Assembly (NCBI GenBank): GCA_900318535.1
Contig: ONKU01000020.1
Coordinates: 1-39,190, forward strand
Direction of reading: 5' to 3'
DNA length: 39,190 nt
Source: an uncultured Prevotellaceae bacterium
GTDB taxonomy: Bacteria > Bacteroidota > Bacteroidia > Bacteroidales > Muribaculaceae
Position 1 is the stretch's first letter; the number at the start of each line of letters is the position of its first letter. This document shows, piece after piece, positions 29,157 to 38,094 of this stretch. Under the pieces are notes generated by a model. It was not told where the DNA came from, made no database searches, and saw only the letters and a list, made by a program, of their open reading frames with translations. The position numbers and the translations under genes were made by a program.

Positions 29157-32006
29157 ATGAAAACGAGAACGACTTTTTTTACCATTAGGCGATTTATGAC
29201 CCTGGCAATGACATTGCTGGGAGTCGTTACATCGTCTTGGGCCGGCAATTTCAATTTGCCCGAAGTTGCCGATGTGAATGATGTTTTTGCCGCTCCCGCA
29301 GTATTCAAGGCTGGGGCGCAGGCTCCGCAGTTTACCCTAAGCCCCGTTATTGTGGGCGATGTTAACCGTGACGGTACGATGAACATCACTGACGTGACCG
29401 AACTGATTGATGCTTTGCTCTCAAATAATGATTATGGCCTCAACGGTGATGTTGACGGTGACGGAAATGTGAATATCAGCGACGTGACCGACTTGATTGA
29501 CAGGCTGCTGTCCGGCACTGTCGAAACCCGTTTGGGAACTGGAGAACTGGCTAGTGCAATGAATAACATCTACAGGATGTTGCGCACGGCGGGTTGGTCT
29601 TCAACAGGCAATACCCATCAGGCCTTTGGAATTCTTGCCCATACGTTGACTGCCGAGGTCATGGGCGATGACATGATTATGGCTGCCCAAGGCTCGGGCT
29701 GGTTCTGGTTTGATGCGACCTACAATGTCAAGAGTCGCTACACCAGTACAGCATGGCGCAGTTTTGACTTGTGGAATACCTATTACACTTGCATTGCCGA
29801 GGCCAACAGCATTATCTCCCAGAAAAACAATATCACTGGTTCGACCGACTTAGTGAACTATTATGTGGGACAGGCATACGCCCTGCGTGCCTATAGCTAT
29901 TTTATGCTCTCGCAGTGGTTTGCCCGCACCTATAAGGGCCATGAAAGTGATCCCTGTGTGCCCCTGTTCACAGGCACCGTCTTTAACGGCTCGACAGGTC
30001 AGCCCCGTGCTACCGTCACCCAGGTCTATGCTCAGATTGATTCCGATATCCAACAAGCCGTCAATTTGTTGAAAAACACCACCCAGCTAAGTCCGTCCCA
30101 CATAGGATATGCTGTGGCTCTGGGTTTGCGGTCGCGCATCTACCTGGTCGAGGAGAAATGGAACAATGCCTATATCGCAGCCAGGGATGCCATCACAGCT
30201 GCTGAGGCACAAGGCAAGGGCATCCTGGAGGTGTCAGACTTCAATGGTTTGAATGATGCCACCAAGGGCAATGTGATGTGGGGTGCCGAGATTCCTAATG
30301 CCCAGTCGGGCCAGTATGCTGCGTTCTTTACTCACATGGATGTTTCAGGTAGTATGACTACTTATGCTCAGCGTGCACCCAAACAGATCTCCACATGGCT
30401 CTATGGCAAGATGAGTGCTACCGACGCGCGTCGCGCTTGGTGGGATCCCAGCAGTAGTTATAGCACTGGAGGCTATGTTACCCAGAAGTTTAAAATGAGG
30501 GAAGGCGTCATTGGGGCTGGCGACTACATCTACATGCGTGTCGAGGAGATGTACCTCAACGCTGCCGAAGCATTGGCTCACCGCGGAGGGATGGACGCCA
30601 ATGCAAGGAATTGGCTCAATCAGCTCATGGCCAAGCGTGACCCCAACTACAACTGCACCAAATCAGGTAACGCATTAGGCGGGTTAACTAACGATGAGAC
30701 CGGCTCGCTGCTTGAGGAAATCCTGTTGCAGCGCCGCATCGAGCTGTGGGGCGAGGATGGCCGCATCTACACCATCCGTCGTTTGCGCCAGGGCTTTGAG
30801 CGTACCGCCGAGAACGGATGGCCCAATTCGCTCTTGCTCACGAGCCGTTCGCTGCAAGATCCTGAGAGTTATCCTTGGGTCATTACCATACCGTTGGCGG
30901 AGTTCGATGGTAATCCCAATATGAACTTCACTAATGACCAGAACCCGTTGGACGATTATGCTGAAACTCCTGCTACTGGTCCGCAGAACGTTTCTTTTGT
31001 CCAGGCAACACAAGAGGTGCAGACACCTAGCGTGGCACAAACTGTTAATGTGCCCATCAAGCGCGCGACCAGTCAAGGCTCCTACTACGCTCGAGTAAAC
31101 ATTCATTATTCAAATGATATGTCGCCCAATGGTGGCACTTCCACCAGTATGGTACATTTTCTTGATGGTGTAAGCGAGACAGTAGTTGCGGTTAGCACCA
31201 ATGATATGGAACTCGGCCATGATTACTATGTGGATTTGACCCTCTCTGATTACGATGTGGCCAATTCCAGTCCCTCGTTGGGCTCCACAATCACATCAAC
31301 AAGGGTCATCGTCCACTGCAAGAACGGGAGTGCCGCCGGACAGAAAATCTCGTTTACCGAGCCTGAAGTGCAGCATGAGGCAACTTCATCGATGGTGTCG
31401 GTGCCTGTGACCTTGACGCGTGCAATCACCTCCAATGCTTATTCCGCGACGTTGATACTCAGTGAGAATGATGAGCACGTGAAGCTATATAATTCTCGAG
31501 TCGTCTTTGATGAGGGCAAGAATAGTGCTACTGTCTATTTAGACTTTTCAGCCATTCCAGAGGGCCACTCTTGCTCTTGCCTGTTGTCTCTCTCGCCTGC
31601 CGATGCCGCTACCGGTGGAGAGTACACGTCTATTCGCATCACCCTCGTTCGCTCAAGCTGGAACTATCTTGGCTATGTCAATTATAATTCCGAATTTGTG
31701 GGCGAAGTGACTGCTCGGCTTGAGCAGATGACTGGTACTGGCAACTACAGGCTGGTCAATCCGTTTGGTGAAGGCTATGACATCCGTCTAATCATTGACA
31801 ATGATAACAGTATTTATGTGGAACCTCAACCCTGCTTTGGTAGTACCTATGGTTTGGTATATATGCGTGGCTATGCCAATAGCGACGAATCCAACTATGC
31901 GGGAACATATGATCCCAGCACTCGTTTGGTGTCGATGCTGATTTCTTACTATGTGCCTGGAGTTGGTAGATTTCCTACTTCGACAGACTCATTCTACATG
32001 CCGTAA
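29157..32006 (+). CDS. Dockerin-like / SusD-like / Calx-beta-like fusion protein
   Basis: A 949-residue secreted protein. The signal peptide is hydrophobic up to TSSWA, near residue 29. There is no lipobox Cys, unlike normal SusD proteins. Residues about 65-120 hold two dockerin-like loops, DVNRDGTMNITD and DVDGDGNVNISD, each followed by VTxLID and LL. From about 127 to 590 the sequence is SusD/RagB-like: ASAMNNIYRMLRTAGW, the helix ALRAYSYFMLSQWF, YIYMRVEEMYLNAAEALA and the late RRIELWGEDGRIYTIRRL. SusD proteins bind glycans as outer-membrane partners of SusC. After about 610 come two Calx-beta-like repeats (VSFVQATQEVQTPSVAQTVNVPI; ISFTEPEVQHEATSSMVSVP, given in short) and a small C-terminal domain. 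No SusC lies nearby. Likely role: a soluble or dockerin-tethered ligand-binding protein. Confidence 0.85.
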   Translation: MKTRTTFFTIRRFMTLAMTLLGVVTSSWAGNFNLPEVADVNDVFAAPAVFKAGAQAPQFTLSPVIVGDVNRDGTMNITDVTELIDALLSNNDYGLNGDVDGDGNVNISDVTDLIDRLLSGTVETRLGTGELASAMNNIYRMLRTAGWSSTGNTHQAFGILAHTLTAEVMGDDMIMAAQGSGWFWFDATYNVKSRYTSTAWRSFDLWNTYYTCIAEANSIISQKNNITGSTDLVNYYVGQAYALRAYSYFMLSQWFARTYKGHESDPCVPLFTGTVFNGSTGQPRATVTQVYAQIDSDIQQAVNLLKNTTQLSPSHIGYAVALGLRSRIYLVEEKWNNAYIAARDAITAAEAQGKGILEVSDFNGLNDATKGNVMWGAEIPNAQSGQYAAFFTHMDVSGSMTTYAQRAPKQISTWLYGKMSATDARRAWWDPSSSYSTGGYVTQKFKMREGVIGAGDYIYMRVEEMYLNAAEALAHRGGMDANARNWLNQLMAKRDPNYNCTKSGNALGGLTNDETGSLLEEILLQRRIELWGEDGRIYTIRRLRQGFERTAENGWPNSLLLTSRSLQDPESYPWVITIPLAEFDGNPNMNFTNDQNPLDDYAETPATGPQNVSFVQATQEVQTPSVAQTVNVPIKRATSQGSYYARVNIHYSNDMSPNGGTSTSMVHFLDGVSETVVAVSTNDMELGHDYYVDLTLSDYDVANSSPSLGSTITSTRVIVHCKNGSAAGQKISFTEPEVQHEATSSMVSVPVTLTRAITSNAYSATLILSENDEHVKLYNSRVVFDEGKNSATVYLDFSAIPEGHSCSCLLSLSPADAATGGEYTSIRITLVRSSWNYLGYVNYNSEFVGEVTARLEQMTGTGNYRLVNPFGEGYDIRLIIDNDNSIYVEPQPCFGSTYGLVYMRGYANSDESNYAGTYDPSTRLVSMLISYYVPGVGRFPTSTDSFYMP

Positions 32007-32031
32007 TCTTTTATTGAGTTGAATTATAACG

Positions 32032-32062
32032 AAGGGCACTCTTCACCAAGTAGAGTGCCCTT
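32032..32062. terminator. Terminator hairpin between convergent genes
   Basis: AAGGGCACTC (32032-32041) and GAGTGCCCTT (32053-32062) form a perfect 10-bp stem with an 11-nt loop. It is 26 bp past the stop of the dockerin-SusD gene and 31 bp past the end of the U32 gene (-). The U-tract is weak on both sides (CCTATATTT; CGTTATAATT). Confidence 0.8.
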
Positions 32063-32092
32063 CCTATATTTCAAGTGGTGGCTTGTTTAATC

Positions 32093-33376
32093 TCAACAGT
32101 CAGTTATTGTCGGCGGTTGGGGAGTGGCATCTTTTGGGGTGACAGGTAGCCATTGGTAGAGTTTGTCGCTGGGGCGTATTTTCTCGGGCACGGCGATGGA
32201 GAAGTGCTCGCCCTTGACGGTCTTCTCTACGGGTTTGAGGTCCACGCGTATTTCCTCGATCGTCAACGGGATGGCACCCGTCGTGGGGCCGATGATCCAT
32301 GCCTCGTCGCCCACGTGCAGTTCGCCGGCCTCCATCAGGAACTCGGCAACACCGAGCTTGCTGTAATAACGGATGCCCTTGGCGACATATTTCTTGACGC
32401 GTGTGGCGCTGGAGCCATATTTGGCCGACCACTCGCCCAGGCGCTGCCCCATGTAGTAACCGTCCCAAAAACCGCGGTTAAAGACCTTGGCCAGGCGCTC
32501 GTTCCACTCGTTGATGCGCTCCTCGGTGTAGGTGCCGTCGCAGATGGTCCGTAGTGCCTCGTCATAGCAGCCGATGACCGTGCGCACATATTCCGGTCCA
32601 CGTGCACGTCCCTCAACCTTGAATACCGTGACGCCAGCATCCACCATCTTGTTGAGGAAGTGGATGGTCTTGAGGTCCTTGGGCGACATGATGTATTTGT
32701 TCTCGATGGCCAGTTCGTCGCCGTTCTCGCGGTCGGTGACGATGTAGCCCCGACGGCAAATCTGGCGGCACGCGCCGCGGTTGGCGCTGGTGTTCTCCTG
32801 ATGCAGGCTCATGTAGCACTTGCCGCTCACGGCCATGCATAGCGCTCCGTGGCAGAACATCTCCAGTCTGACGCGCTCGCCATGAGGTCCGCGAACGTCA
32901 TTTTCCTCGATGAAATGGGTGATTTTGGTCACCTGCTCCAGGTTCAGTTCACGGGCCAGTACCATGACGTCGGCCCACTGGCTGTAGTAGCGCACGGCTT
33001 CGCTGTTGCTCACGTTGACCTGGGTGGAAATGTGCACCTCCACGCCGATGGAACGGGCAAACAGGATGGTCGCCATGTCGCTGGCGATGATGGCGCTCAC
33101 CTGGGCATCTCGGGCGGCGGTGACAATCTGGCGCATGTAGTCCATGTCCTCGTCATAGACGATGGTATTTACCGTCAGATAACTCTTCATGTCATGCTCG
33201 TGGCACCACTGGGCGATGGTGCGCAGGTCGTCGAGCGTGAAATTCACGCTGGAGCGCGACCGCATGTTCAGTCCCTCGATGCCAAAGTAAATGGCGTCGG
33301 CACCACCCTGATGGGCGGCATATAGCGATTCCCAAGAGCCCACAGGGGCCATAATCTCAAAATCCTTGCGATTCAT
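32093..33376 (-). CDS. U32 family protein (RlhA/TrhP type, RNA hydroxylation)
   Basis: A 427-residue U32 protein. The N-terminus MAPVGSWESLYAAHQGGADAIYFG (in short) is typical. The four Cys signature is C175 (EMFCHGALC), C180, C187 (SGKC) and then C203 and C207 (GACRQICRR). The cysteines are thought to bind an Fe-S cluster. Although labelled peptidases, characterised members RlhA and TrhP hydroxylate 23S rRNA or tRNA using prephenate-dependent chemistry. An RNA-modifying role is therefore more likely here. Directly upstream is the terminal repeat of the GxxExxY element (ends at 33392, 15 bp before the ATG). I find no exact -7 box in the gap, so the element may supply the promoter. Confidence 0.9.
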   Translation of the reverse strand: MNRKDFEIMAPVGSWESLYAAHQGGADAIYFGIEGLNMRSRSSVNFTLDDLRTIAQWCHEHDMKSYLTVNTIVYDEDMDYMRQIVTAARDAQVSAIIASDMATILFARSIGVEVHISTQVNVSNSEAVRYYSQWADVMVLARELNLEQVTKITHFIEENDVRGPHGERVRLEMFCHGALCMAVSGKCYMSLHQENTSANRGACRQICRRGYIVTDRENGDELAIENKYIMSPKDLKTIHFLNKMVDAGVTVFKVEGRARGPEYVRTVIGCYDEALRTICDGTYTEERINEWNERLAKVFNRGFWDGYYMGQRLGEWSAKYGSSATRVKKYVAKGIRYYSKLGVAEFLMEAGELHVGDEAWIIGPTTGAIPLTIEEIRVDLKPVEKTVKGEHFSIAVPEKIRPSDKLYQWLPVTPKDATPQPPTITDC

Positions 33377-33391
33377 GATTCAGTTCATTTT

Positions 33392-33943
33392 AAACTACGA
33401 ATTACGCGAATTTTACTAATGGCATCCGCATACTTATTATTTCAAATTATACTAATTGTGATATCTGGATATGATTGGTTGTCAGTTGTTTGGATATTGT
33501 TTTTTGATGTTGCAAAATCGTTCTGTCTTTAAACTGGTTTCGCCAAAATTGGCGAGGATTCCCAATTCATATCCTGTAGCTTTCAGATAATTGATGACTT
33601 GGGCTTTTTCGACATCTGATAACTTACTGATTGCTTTCAATTCGACAATAATCTTGTCGTAGCACACAAAATCAGCGATATATTCTTGCTGTAGAGGCAC
33701 TCCCCTATAGAATATCTTTAAACTGACTTCTCTCTGGAAAGGAATCTCTTCTGCGATGAATTCACGTTCTAATGCTTCTTGGTATACTTTCTCCAAGAAT
33801 CCGCAACCCAACTCACGATGGACCTTCATCATGCACCCAATAATTTTATATGATTCGTTCGGATAAATGATCATGATTCTTAGTCAAATTCGTTATAATT
33901 GAATGCGGATGCTAATTAGCTTAATTAGTGTAATTCGTAGTTT
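33392..33943. mobile_element. Candidate element: GxxExxY gene flanked by long terminal inverted repeats
   Basis: A 552-bp unit fills the whole gap between the U32 and mutS genes. The left end (33392-33456) reads AAACTACGAATTACGCGAATT then GCATCCGCAT (33422-33431). The right end (33881-33943) is its inverted copy, with ATGCGGATGC (33903-33912) and ending GTAATTCGTAGTTT. The two ends are about 63 nt long and imperfect. Between them is only the GxxExxY gene. The unit is visibly richer in AT than its surroundings. A related gene-less copy is at 7194-7344. I see no clear target-site duplication. Calling it mobile is an inference. Confidence 0.65.
33482..33874 (-). CDS. GxxExxY protein, PD-(D/E)XK nuclease superfamily
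   Basis: A 130-residue protein of the GxxExxY family, part of the PDDEXK_3 nuclease-like clan. The name-giving motif is G25-x-x-E28-x-x-Y31 (GFLEKVYQEAL). A putative nuclease core is D68 (ADFVCYDK) with E78-x-K80 (IIVELKA), as in restriction-type nucleases, followed by the conserved AQVINYLKATGYELGILANF (in short). The residues look intact, so it may be catalytically active. Its biological role is not settled. It lies alone inside inverted terminal repeats (33392-33943), and its AT-rich codons differ from those of mutS and the U32 gene, suggesting acquisition. No clear promoter box is seen. Confidence 0.88.
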   Translation of the reverse strand: MIIYPNESYKIIGCMMKVHRELGCGFLEKVYQEALEREFIAEEIPFQREVSLKIFYRGVPLQQEYIADFVCYDKIIVELKAISKLSDVEKAQVINYLKATGYELGILANFGETSLKTERFCNIKKQYPNN

Positions 33944-33949
33944 CTAAAA

Positions 33950-36571
33950 TTATCTTTCTTTCTTGCCGGTGAGGATGCCCTTGATGTCGTAGAGCTTGTT
34001 CAGGGCCTCAACGGGCGTGAGGTTGTTGATGTCGATGGTGAGGATCTCGTCGCGTATCTGGCTCAGCACAGGGTCATCGAGCTGGAAGATGGACAGCTGG
34101 TAGCCCGAGCGGCTGCTGGCCACGTCGCCCAGGTCCTTGGTGATGGCATTGTCGCTGCGGTTGTTGGCCTCGAGTTGCTTGAGCACCTCGTTGGCCCGTT
34201 TGACGATGCTGGGCGGCATGCCTGCCAGCTTGGCGACGTGGATACCGAAGCTGTGTTCGCTGCCTCCCTTGACCAGTTGGCGCACAAACACCACCTTGCC
34301 GTTGATTTCCTTGACACTCACGTTGTAGTTGACGATGCGCTTGAAGGATTTCTCCATCTCGTTCAGCTCGTGGTAGTGGGTGGCAAACAGCGTTTTGGGC
34401 CTGGCGGCGTGCTCGTGGATGTGCTCGACGATGCTCCAGGCGATGGAGATGCCGTCATAGGTGCTCGTGCCGCGGCCCAACTCGTCGAACAGGATGAGGC
34501 TGCGCTGGCTCATGTTGTTGAGGATGGCGGCGGCCTCGGTCATCTCGACCATGAAGGTGGATTCGCCCAGCGAGATGTTGTCGCTGGCGCCCACGCGGGT
34601 GAAAATCTTGTCTACCACGCCGATGCGGGCCTGCTCGGCAGGCACGAAACTGCCCATCTGGGCCATCAGGGTGATGAGTGCCGTTTGGCGTAACAATGCC
34701 GACTTACCGGCCATGTTGGGACCGGTGATGATCATGATTTGCTGTTCGTCGTTGCTCAGGCGGATACTGTTGGGCACGTAGGTCTCGCCCGGCGGCAACT
34801 GGCACTCGATGACGGGATGGCGTCCCATGGCGATGTCGATGTCCAGGCTGTCGTCCAGTACGGGGCGGTTGTAGCGGTTCTCCATCGCTACGCGCGTCAG
34901 GGCGTTGAGGCAGTCGAGCTGGGCGATGATGGCGCTGTCGTTCTGGATGGCGGGGATATACTCGGTCACCGCGGTCACCAGCTCGTTGAACAGGCGGGTC
35001 TCGATAATGAGGATTTTTTCCTCGGCACCCAGGATTTTCTCCTCATATTCCTTGAGTTCCTGGGTCACATAGCGCTCGGCATTGACCAGCGTCTGCTTGC
35101 GTATCCACTCCTCGGGCACCTTGTCCTTGTGGGTGTTGCGCACCTCGATATAGTAACCGAACACGTTGTTATAGGCGATTTTCAGGCTGGGGATGCCCGT
35201 TTGCTCGCTCAATGTGCGCTGCATGGCCACCAGGTAGTCCTTGCCGCTGCTCGAGATGTCGCGCAACTCGTCGAGTTGGGCATCCACGCCACGACAGATG
35301 ACGTTGCCACGGTTGGTCTGGTTGGGCGCATCGGGGTTGATTTCGCGTTCGATGCGGTCGCGTATCAGGGTGCAGGGGTTCAACTGCTCTCCCAGATTGT
35401 GCAACACGTCACACGCCGCCTGCTGGCAGTACTGCTTGATGGGCTCGATGGCCTGCAGAGCGCTCTTGAGCTGCACCAGTTCGCGCGGGGTGATGCGTCC
35501 CACGGCGGCCTTGGACGTCAGGCGCTCCATGTCGCCGATAAGCTCCAGACGTTCCTTAATCAGTTCGCGCCCCTCGGGGTCACGCATGAAGTGCTCCACC
35601 ACGTCCAGGCGGCGGTTGATGGCCTTGACGTCCTGCAGCGGGAAGAGCACCCAGCGGCGCATCATGCGTCCGCCCATCGGCGAGATGGTGCGGTCGATGA
35701 CGTCGAGCAGCGACTTGCCGTCGTCGCTCATGGGGGCCACGAGTTCCAGGTTGCGGATGGTGAACTTGTCGAGGCGCACATAGCGCTCGGCCTCGATGCG
35801 TGACAGGTGGGTGATGTGTCCCAGCTGAGTGTGCTGGGTGATGTCCAGGTAGTGCAGGATGGCGCCGCTGGCGATGATGGCGTTGTCCATGGCCGTGATG
35901 CCGAAGCCCTTGAGGCTGCGTGTCTCGAAGTGCTTCAGCAGGCGGTCGTTGGCCGCCTCAAAGGTGAATACCCAGTCCTCGAGTTCAAACGTCAGGTAGC
36001 GCGACGAGAACGTGGCGGCAAACCGCTGGCGGTTGCTGCGCTCGATGAGCACCTCCTTGGGCGAGAAGTTGACGAGCAGTTTGTCGATATACTCCTCGTT
36101 GCCCTCGGCGGTCAGGAATTCGCCCGTGCTGATGTCGAGAAAGGCTACGCCCAGCGTTTTCTTGCCGAAGTGGACCGCAGCCAGGAAGTTGTTCTCCTTG
36201 CGGTCGAGCATCGTCCCGCCCACGACCACGCCGGGTGTCACCAGCTCGGTAATGCCGCGCTTGACGAGTTTCTTGGTCAGTTTGGGGTCCTCAAGCTGGT
36301 CACAGATGGCCACGCGTTTGCCGGCGCGCACGAGTTTGGGCAGATAAGTGTCCAGGGCATGGTGGGGAAAGCCCGCCATCTCGGTTGCTGCGGCCGCACC
36401 GTTGCTGCGCCGCGTCAGGGTGATGCCCAGTATCTCGCTGGCAATCACGGCATCCTGCAGGTAGGTCTCATAGAAATCTCCCACACGGAACAGCAGGATG
36501 GCGTCGGGATGCTTGGACTTCATCTCGACGAACTGCTTCATCATCGGCGTTTTCAACGGGTCTTGTGCCAT
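33950..36571 (-). CDS. mutS: DNA mismatch repair protein MutS
   Basis: An 873-residue MutS. I start at 36571 ([14 protein letters not shown]) and not at 36598, because the -7 box (36600-36607) places transcription start below 36598. The mismatch-reading motif GDFYE is at 31-35 (F33 inserts at the mismatch, E35 contacts it). The ATPase has Walker A GPNMAGKS (617-624), DELGRGTST near residue 695 and THYHEL further on. It recognises mismatches and small loops and recruits MutL. The length is normal. The stop is 6 bp from the end of the GxxExxY element. Confidence 0.97.
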   Translation of the reverse strand: MAQDPLKTPMMKQFVEMKSKHPDAILLFRVGDFYETYLQDAVIASEILGITLTRRSNGAAAATEMAGFPHHALDTYLPKLVRAGKRVAICDQLEDPKLTKKLVKRGITELVTPGVVVGGTMLDRKENNFLAAVHFGKKTLGVAFLDISTGEFLTAEGNEEYIDKLLVNFSPKEVLIERSNRQRFAATFSSRYLTFELEDWVFTFEAANDRLLKHFETRSLKGFGITAMDNAIIASGAILHYLDITQHTQLGHITHLSRIEAERYVRLDKFTIRNLELVAPMSDDGKSLLDVIDRTISPMGGRMMRRWVLFPLQDVKAINRRLDVVEHFMRDPEGRELIKERLELIGDMERLTSKAAVGRITPRELVQLKSALQAIEPIKQYCQQAACDVLHNLGEQLNPCTLIRDRIEREINPDAPNQTNRGNVICRGVDAQLDELRDISSSGKDYLVAMQRTLSEQTGIPSLKIAYNNVFGYYIEVRNTHKDKVPEEWIRKQTLVNAERYVTQELKEYEEKILGAEEKILIIETRLFNELVTAVTEYIPAIQNDSAIIAQLDCLNALTRVAMENRYNRPVLDDSLDIDIAMGRHPVIECQLPPGETYVPNSIRLSNDEQQIMIITGPNMAGKSALLRQTALITLMAQMGSFVPAEQARIGVVDKIFTRVGASDNISLGESTFMVEMTEAAAILNNMSQRSLILFDELGRGTSTYDGISIAWSIVEHIHEHAARPKTLFATHYHELNEMEKSFKRIVNYNVSVKEINGKVVFVRQLVKGGSEHSFGIHVAKLAGMPPSIVKRANEVLKQLEANNRSDNAITKDLGDVASSRSGYQLSIFQLDDPVLSQIRDEILTIDINNLTPVEALNKLYDIKGILTGKKER

Positions 36572-36599
36572 CTTGTTTGCATGAATGGTTTCAAACATG

Positions 36600-36607
36600 C
36601 AAAGTTA
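36600..36607 (-). promoter_or_regulatory. -7 box of mutS
   Basis: On the minus strand, TAACTTTG is an exact -7 box and leaves a leader of about 23 nt before the chosen ATG at 36571. The -33 is not clear. Confidence 0.65.
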
Positions 36608-36734
36608 GCAAATTTCCATCAACCTGCCGCAGCGAGCCGCTATTTTTTCCCAAAACCACAGCGTCGTGTCTCATGTGGAATGCCACTCATCAATTCCAAG
36701 TCCTAGAATCGCCTTGTCCCGCCCTGTCCCGTGG

Positions 36735-36753
36735 ACCGAGGCTCCGCCTCGGT
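36735..36753. other. Short perfect hairpin in the mutS-rnhA intergenic region
   Basis: ACCGAGGC and GCCTCGGT form a perfect 8-bp stem with a 3-nt loop. The rest of 36608-36789 holds no ORF I can support, only a duplicated TGTCCCG stretch. The two genes are divergent, so this is not a terminator for either. Confidence 0.55.
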
Positions 36754-36789
36754 AAAAACGGTCTCTCAACCTGTGGAAATGCGGTGCTT

Positions 36790-36821
36790 TTTGTGGATGT
36801 GGGAAAAATGATGTAACTTTG
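36790..36821 (+). promoter_or_regulatory. Promoter of the RNase H operon
   Basis: TTTG (36790-36793) and TAACTTTG (36814-36821) match -33 and -7 with a 20-nt spacer, 29 bp upstream of the ATG at 36851. Confidence 0.8.
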
Positions 36822-36850
36822 CCCTTTCAAGCAACTGAAAGAGCAACCTC

Positions 36851-37495
36851 ATGGCAATCGACAAGCGCAAATGGTATGTGGTCTGGAAGGGCACCGAGCC
36901 GGGTGTCTGCGACTCCTGGGCGGAGTGCGAGTTGCGCGTCAAGGGCTTTCCCGGGGCGCGTTACAAGGCATTTGACACCCAGCAGGAGGCCGTCGAGGCA
37001 TTCCGCAACGACCCGGGCGAGATGGACATCTTGCGAGCCATTGCCCGCGGGCCGCACGAGGTGGTCAACTATGAGGCCATCCCTGGCATCGTGCGCGATA
37101 GCATTGCCGTTGACGGGGCTTGCTCGGGTAACCCTGGGCTGATGGAATACCGTGGCGTGGATGTGCCTACAGGGGTGGAACTGTTCCGTCAGGGGCCGTT
37201 CCCCGATGCGACCAACAACATCGGCGAGTTCCTGGCCATCGTCCATGCGTTGGCCTTATTCGCCAATCAGGGCAATGACCACACGGCCATCTACAGCGAC
37301 AGCAAGACGGCGCTGGCATGGATCCGTGCACGTCAGTGCCGCACCAAGTTGGCCCGCACCGACGCCAATGCCCGCTTGTTTGAGATTATCGCCCGCGCCG
37401 AGCGTTGGCTGGCGTCCCACACGTGGAGCAATGCCTTGCTCAAGTGGAACACGGCCGAGTGGGGCGAGATTCCGGCCGACTTTGGCCGCAAATGA
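36851..37495 (+). CDS. Ribonuclease H with N-terminal viroplasmin-like domain
   Basis: A 214-residue two-domain RNase HI. Residues 7-52 are the viroplasmin/Caulimovirus-type RNA-binding domain (YVVWKGTEPGVCDSWAECE ... GFPGARYKAFDTQQEA). The RNase H domain has the four acidic catalytic residues: D88 (VDGACSGNPG), E126 (NNIGEFLAIVHAL), D150 (IYSDSKTAL) and D210 (PADFGRK). It cuts RNA in RNA-DNA hybrids. This fusion is common in Bacteroidota, where the N-terminal domain increases hybrid binding. It is the first gene of a unit with the hypothetical protein 10 bp downstream. Confidence 0.94.
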   Translation: MAIDKRKWYVVWKGTEPGVCDSWAECELRVKGFPGARYKAFDTQQEAVEAFRNDPGEMDILRAIARGPHEVVNYEAIPGIVRDSIAVDGACSGNPGLMEYRGVDVPTGVELFRQGPFPDATNNIGEFLAIVHALALFANQGNDHTAIYSDSKTALAWIRARQCRTKLARTDANARLFEIIARAERWLASHTWSNALLKWNTAEWGEIPADFGRK

Positions 37496-37505
37496 TAAGA
37501 GAGAT

Positions 37506-38039
37506 ATGTCTGAAAAACGAATGATGAAATATCGCGACGAGCTGGACAAGAGCTACGGTGTGGCCGGTATGGCATTGGGCCTGTCGGTCTTTGATGCCGC
37601 TGACCTGTTTACAGCAGTCACACTCGATGGTGATGGACCGGGTAGCATCCAATTCACGCCCGAGTTCTACTTTGCTGGCAACCCCAGGCTCTCGCCTCGT
37701 GGGGCGTGGCAGTACATCCTTGGCCATTACCGCATCACGGTGGGCCTGGCAGTGGCCAATGCGCTGTGCCGCCGCATGGTGCTGGACAATGAGCGCGTTG
37801 ACGACCAGCTCAAGGACGACCTGTTCAATGCCGCCTATGAGGACGGGAGAGACTTTTGCCAGCTGGAGCGTGACGAGGTGGAGCCCATCTTTGACGAGGC
37901 ATTAGACAGCATGGTGCGTCTGTTCTCCAATTCACAGGTGCGCAAGGCAATGGATACCTTTGCCGACGCGTTGCAGCGCCGCCGCACGCTGTCGCACATC
38001 GACGTCAACGACATCCTGCAGCAGCTGAATCTGATTTAA
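37506..38039 (+). CDS. Conserved-looking hypothetical protein, cytoplasmic
   Basis: A 177-residue protein with ATG at 37506, 10 bp after the RNase H stop. The much longer open frame to 37152 overlaps RNase H in another frame and is rejected. It is acidic and mostly helical, with no signal peptide or membrane segment. The middle (FTPEFYFAGNPRLSPRGAWQYILGHYRITVGLAVANALCRR, in short) is the most conserved-looking part, followed by an acidic run DNERVDDQLKDD. I do not recognise a family. Translational proximity suggests co-expression with RNase H. Confidence 0.8.
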   Translation: MSEKRMMKYRDELDKSYGVAGMALGLSVFDAADLFTAVTLDGDGPGSIQFTPEFYFAGNPRLSPRGAWQYILGHYRITVGLAVANALCRRMVLDNERVDDQLKDDLFNAAYEDGRDFCQLERDEVEPIFDEALDSMVRLFSNSQVRKAMDTFADALQRRRTLSHIDVNDILQQLNLI

Positions 38040-38094
38040 TGCTTTATTATTATATATAATGTGTAAATCACACTAAACACTAAAACCATAACAT

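Noticed and set aside
36735-36753. 8-bp hairpin as a terminator
   Set aside because: It lies between divergent promoters with no gene ending there and no T-run, so I list it only as a hairpin.
37152-37505. N-terminal extension of the hypothetical protein at 37506
   Set aside because: It overlaps RNase H in another frame and is Arg/Pro/Trp-rich, as a shadow would be.
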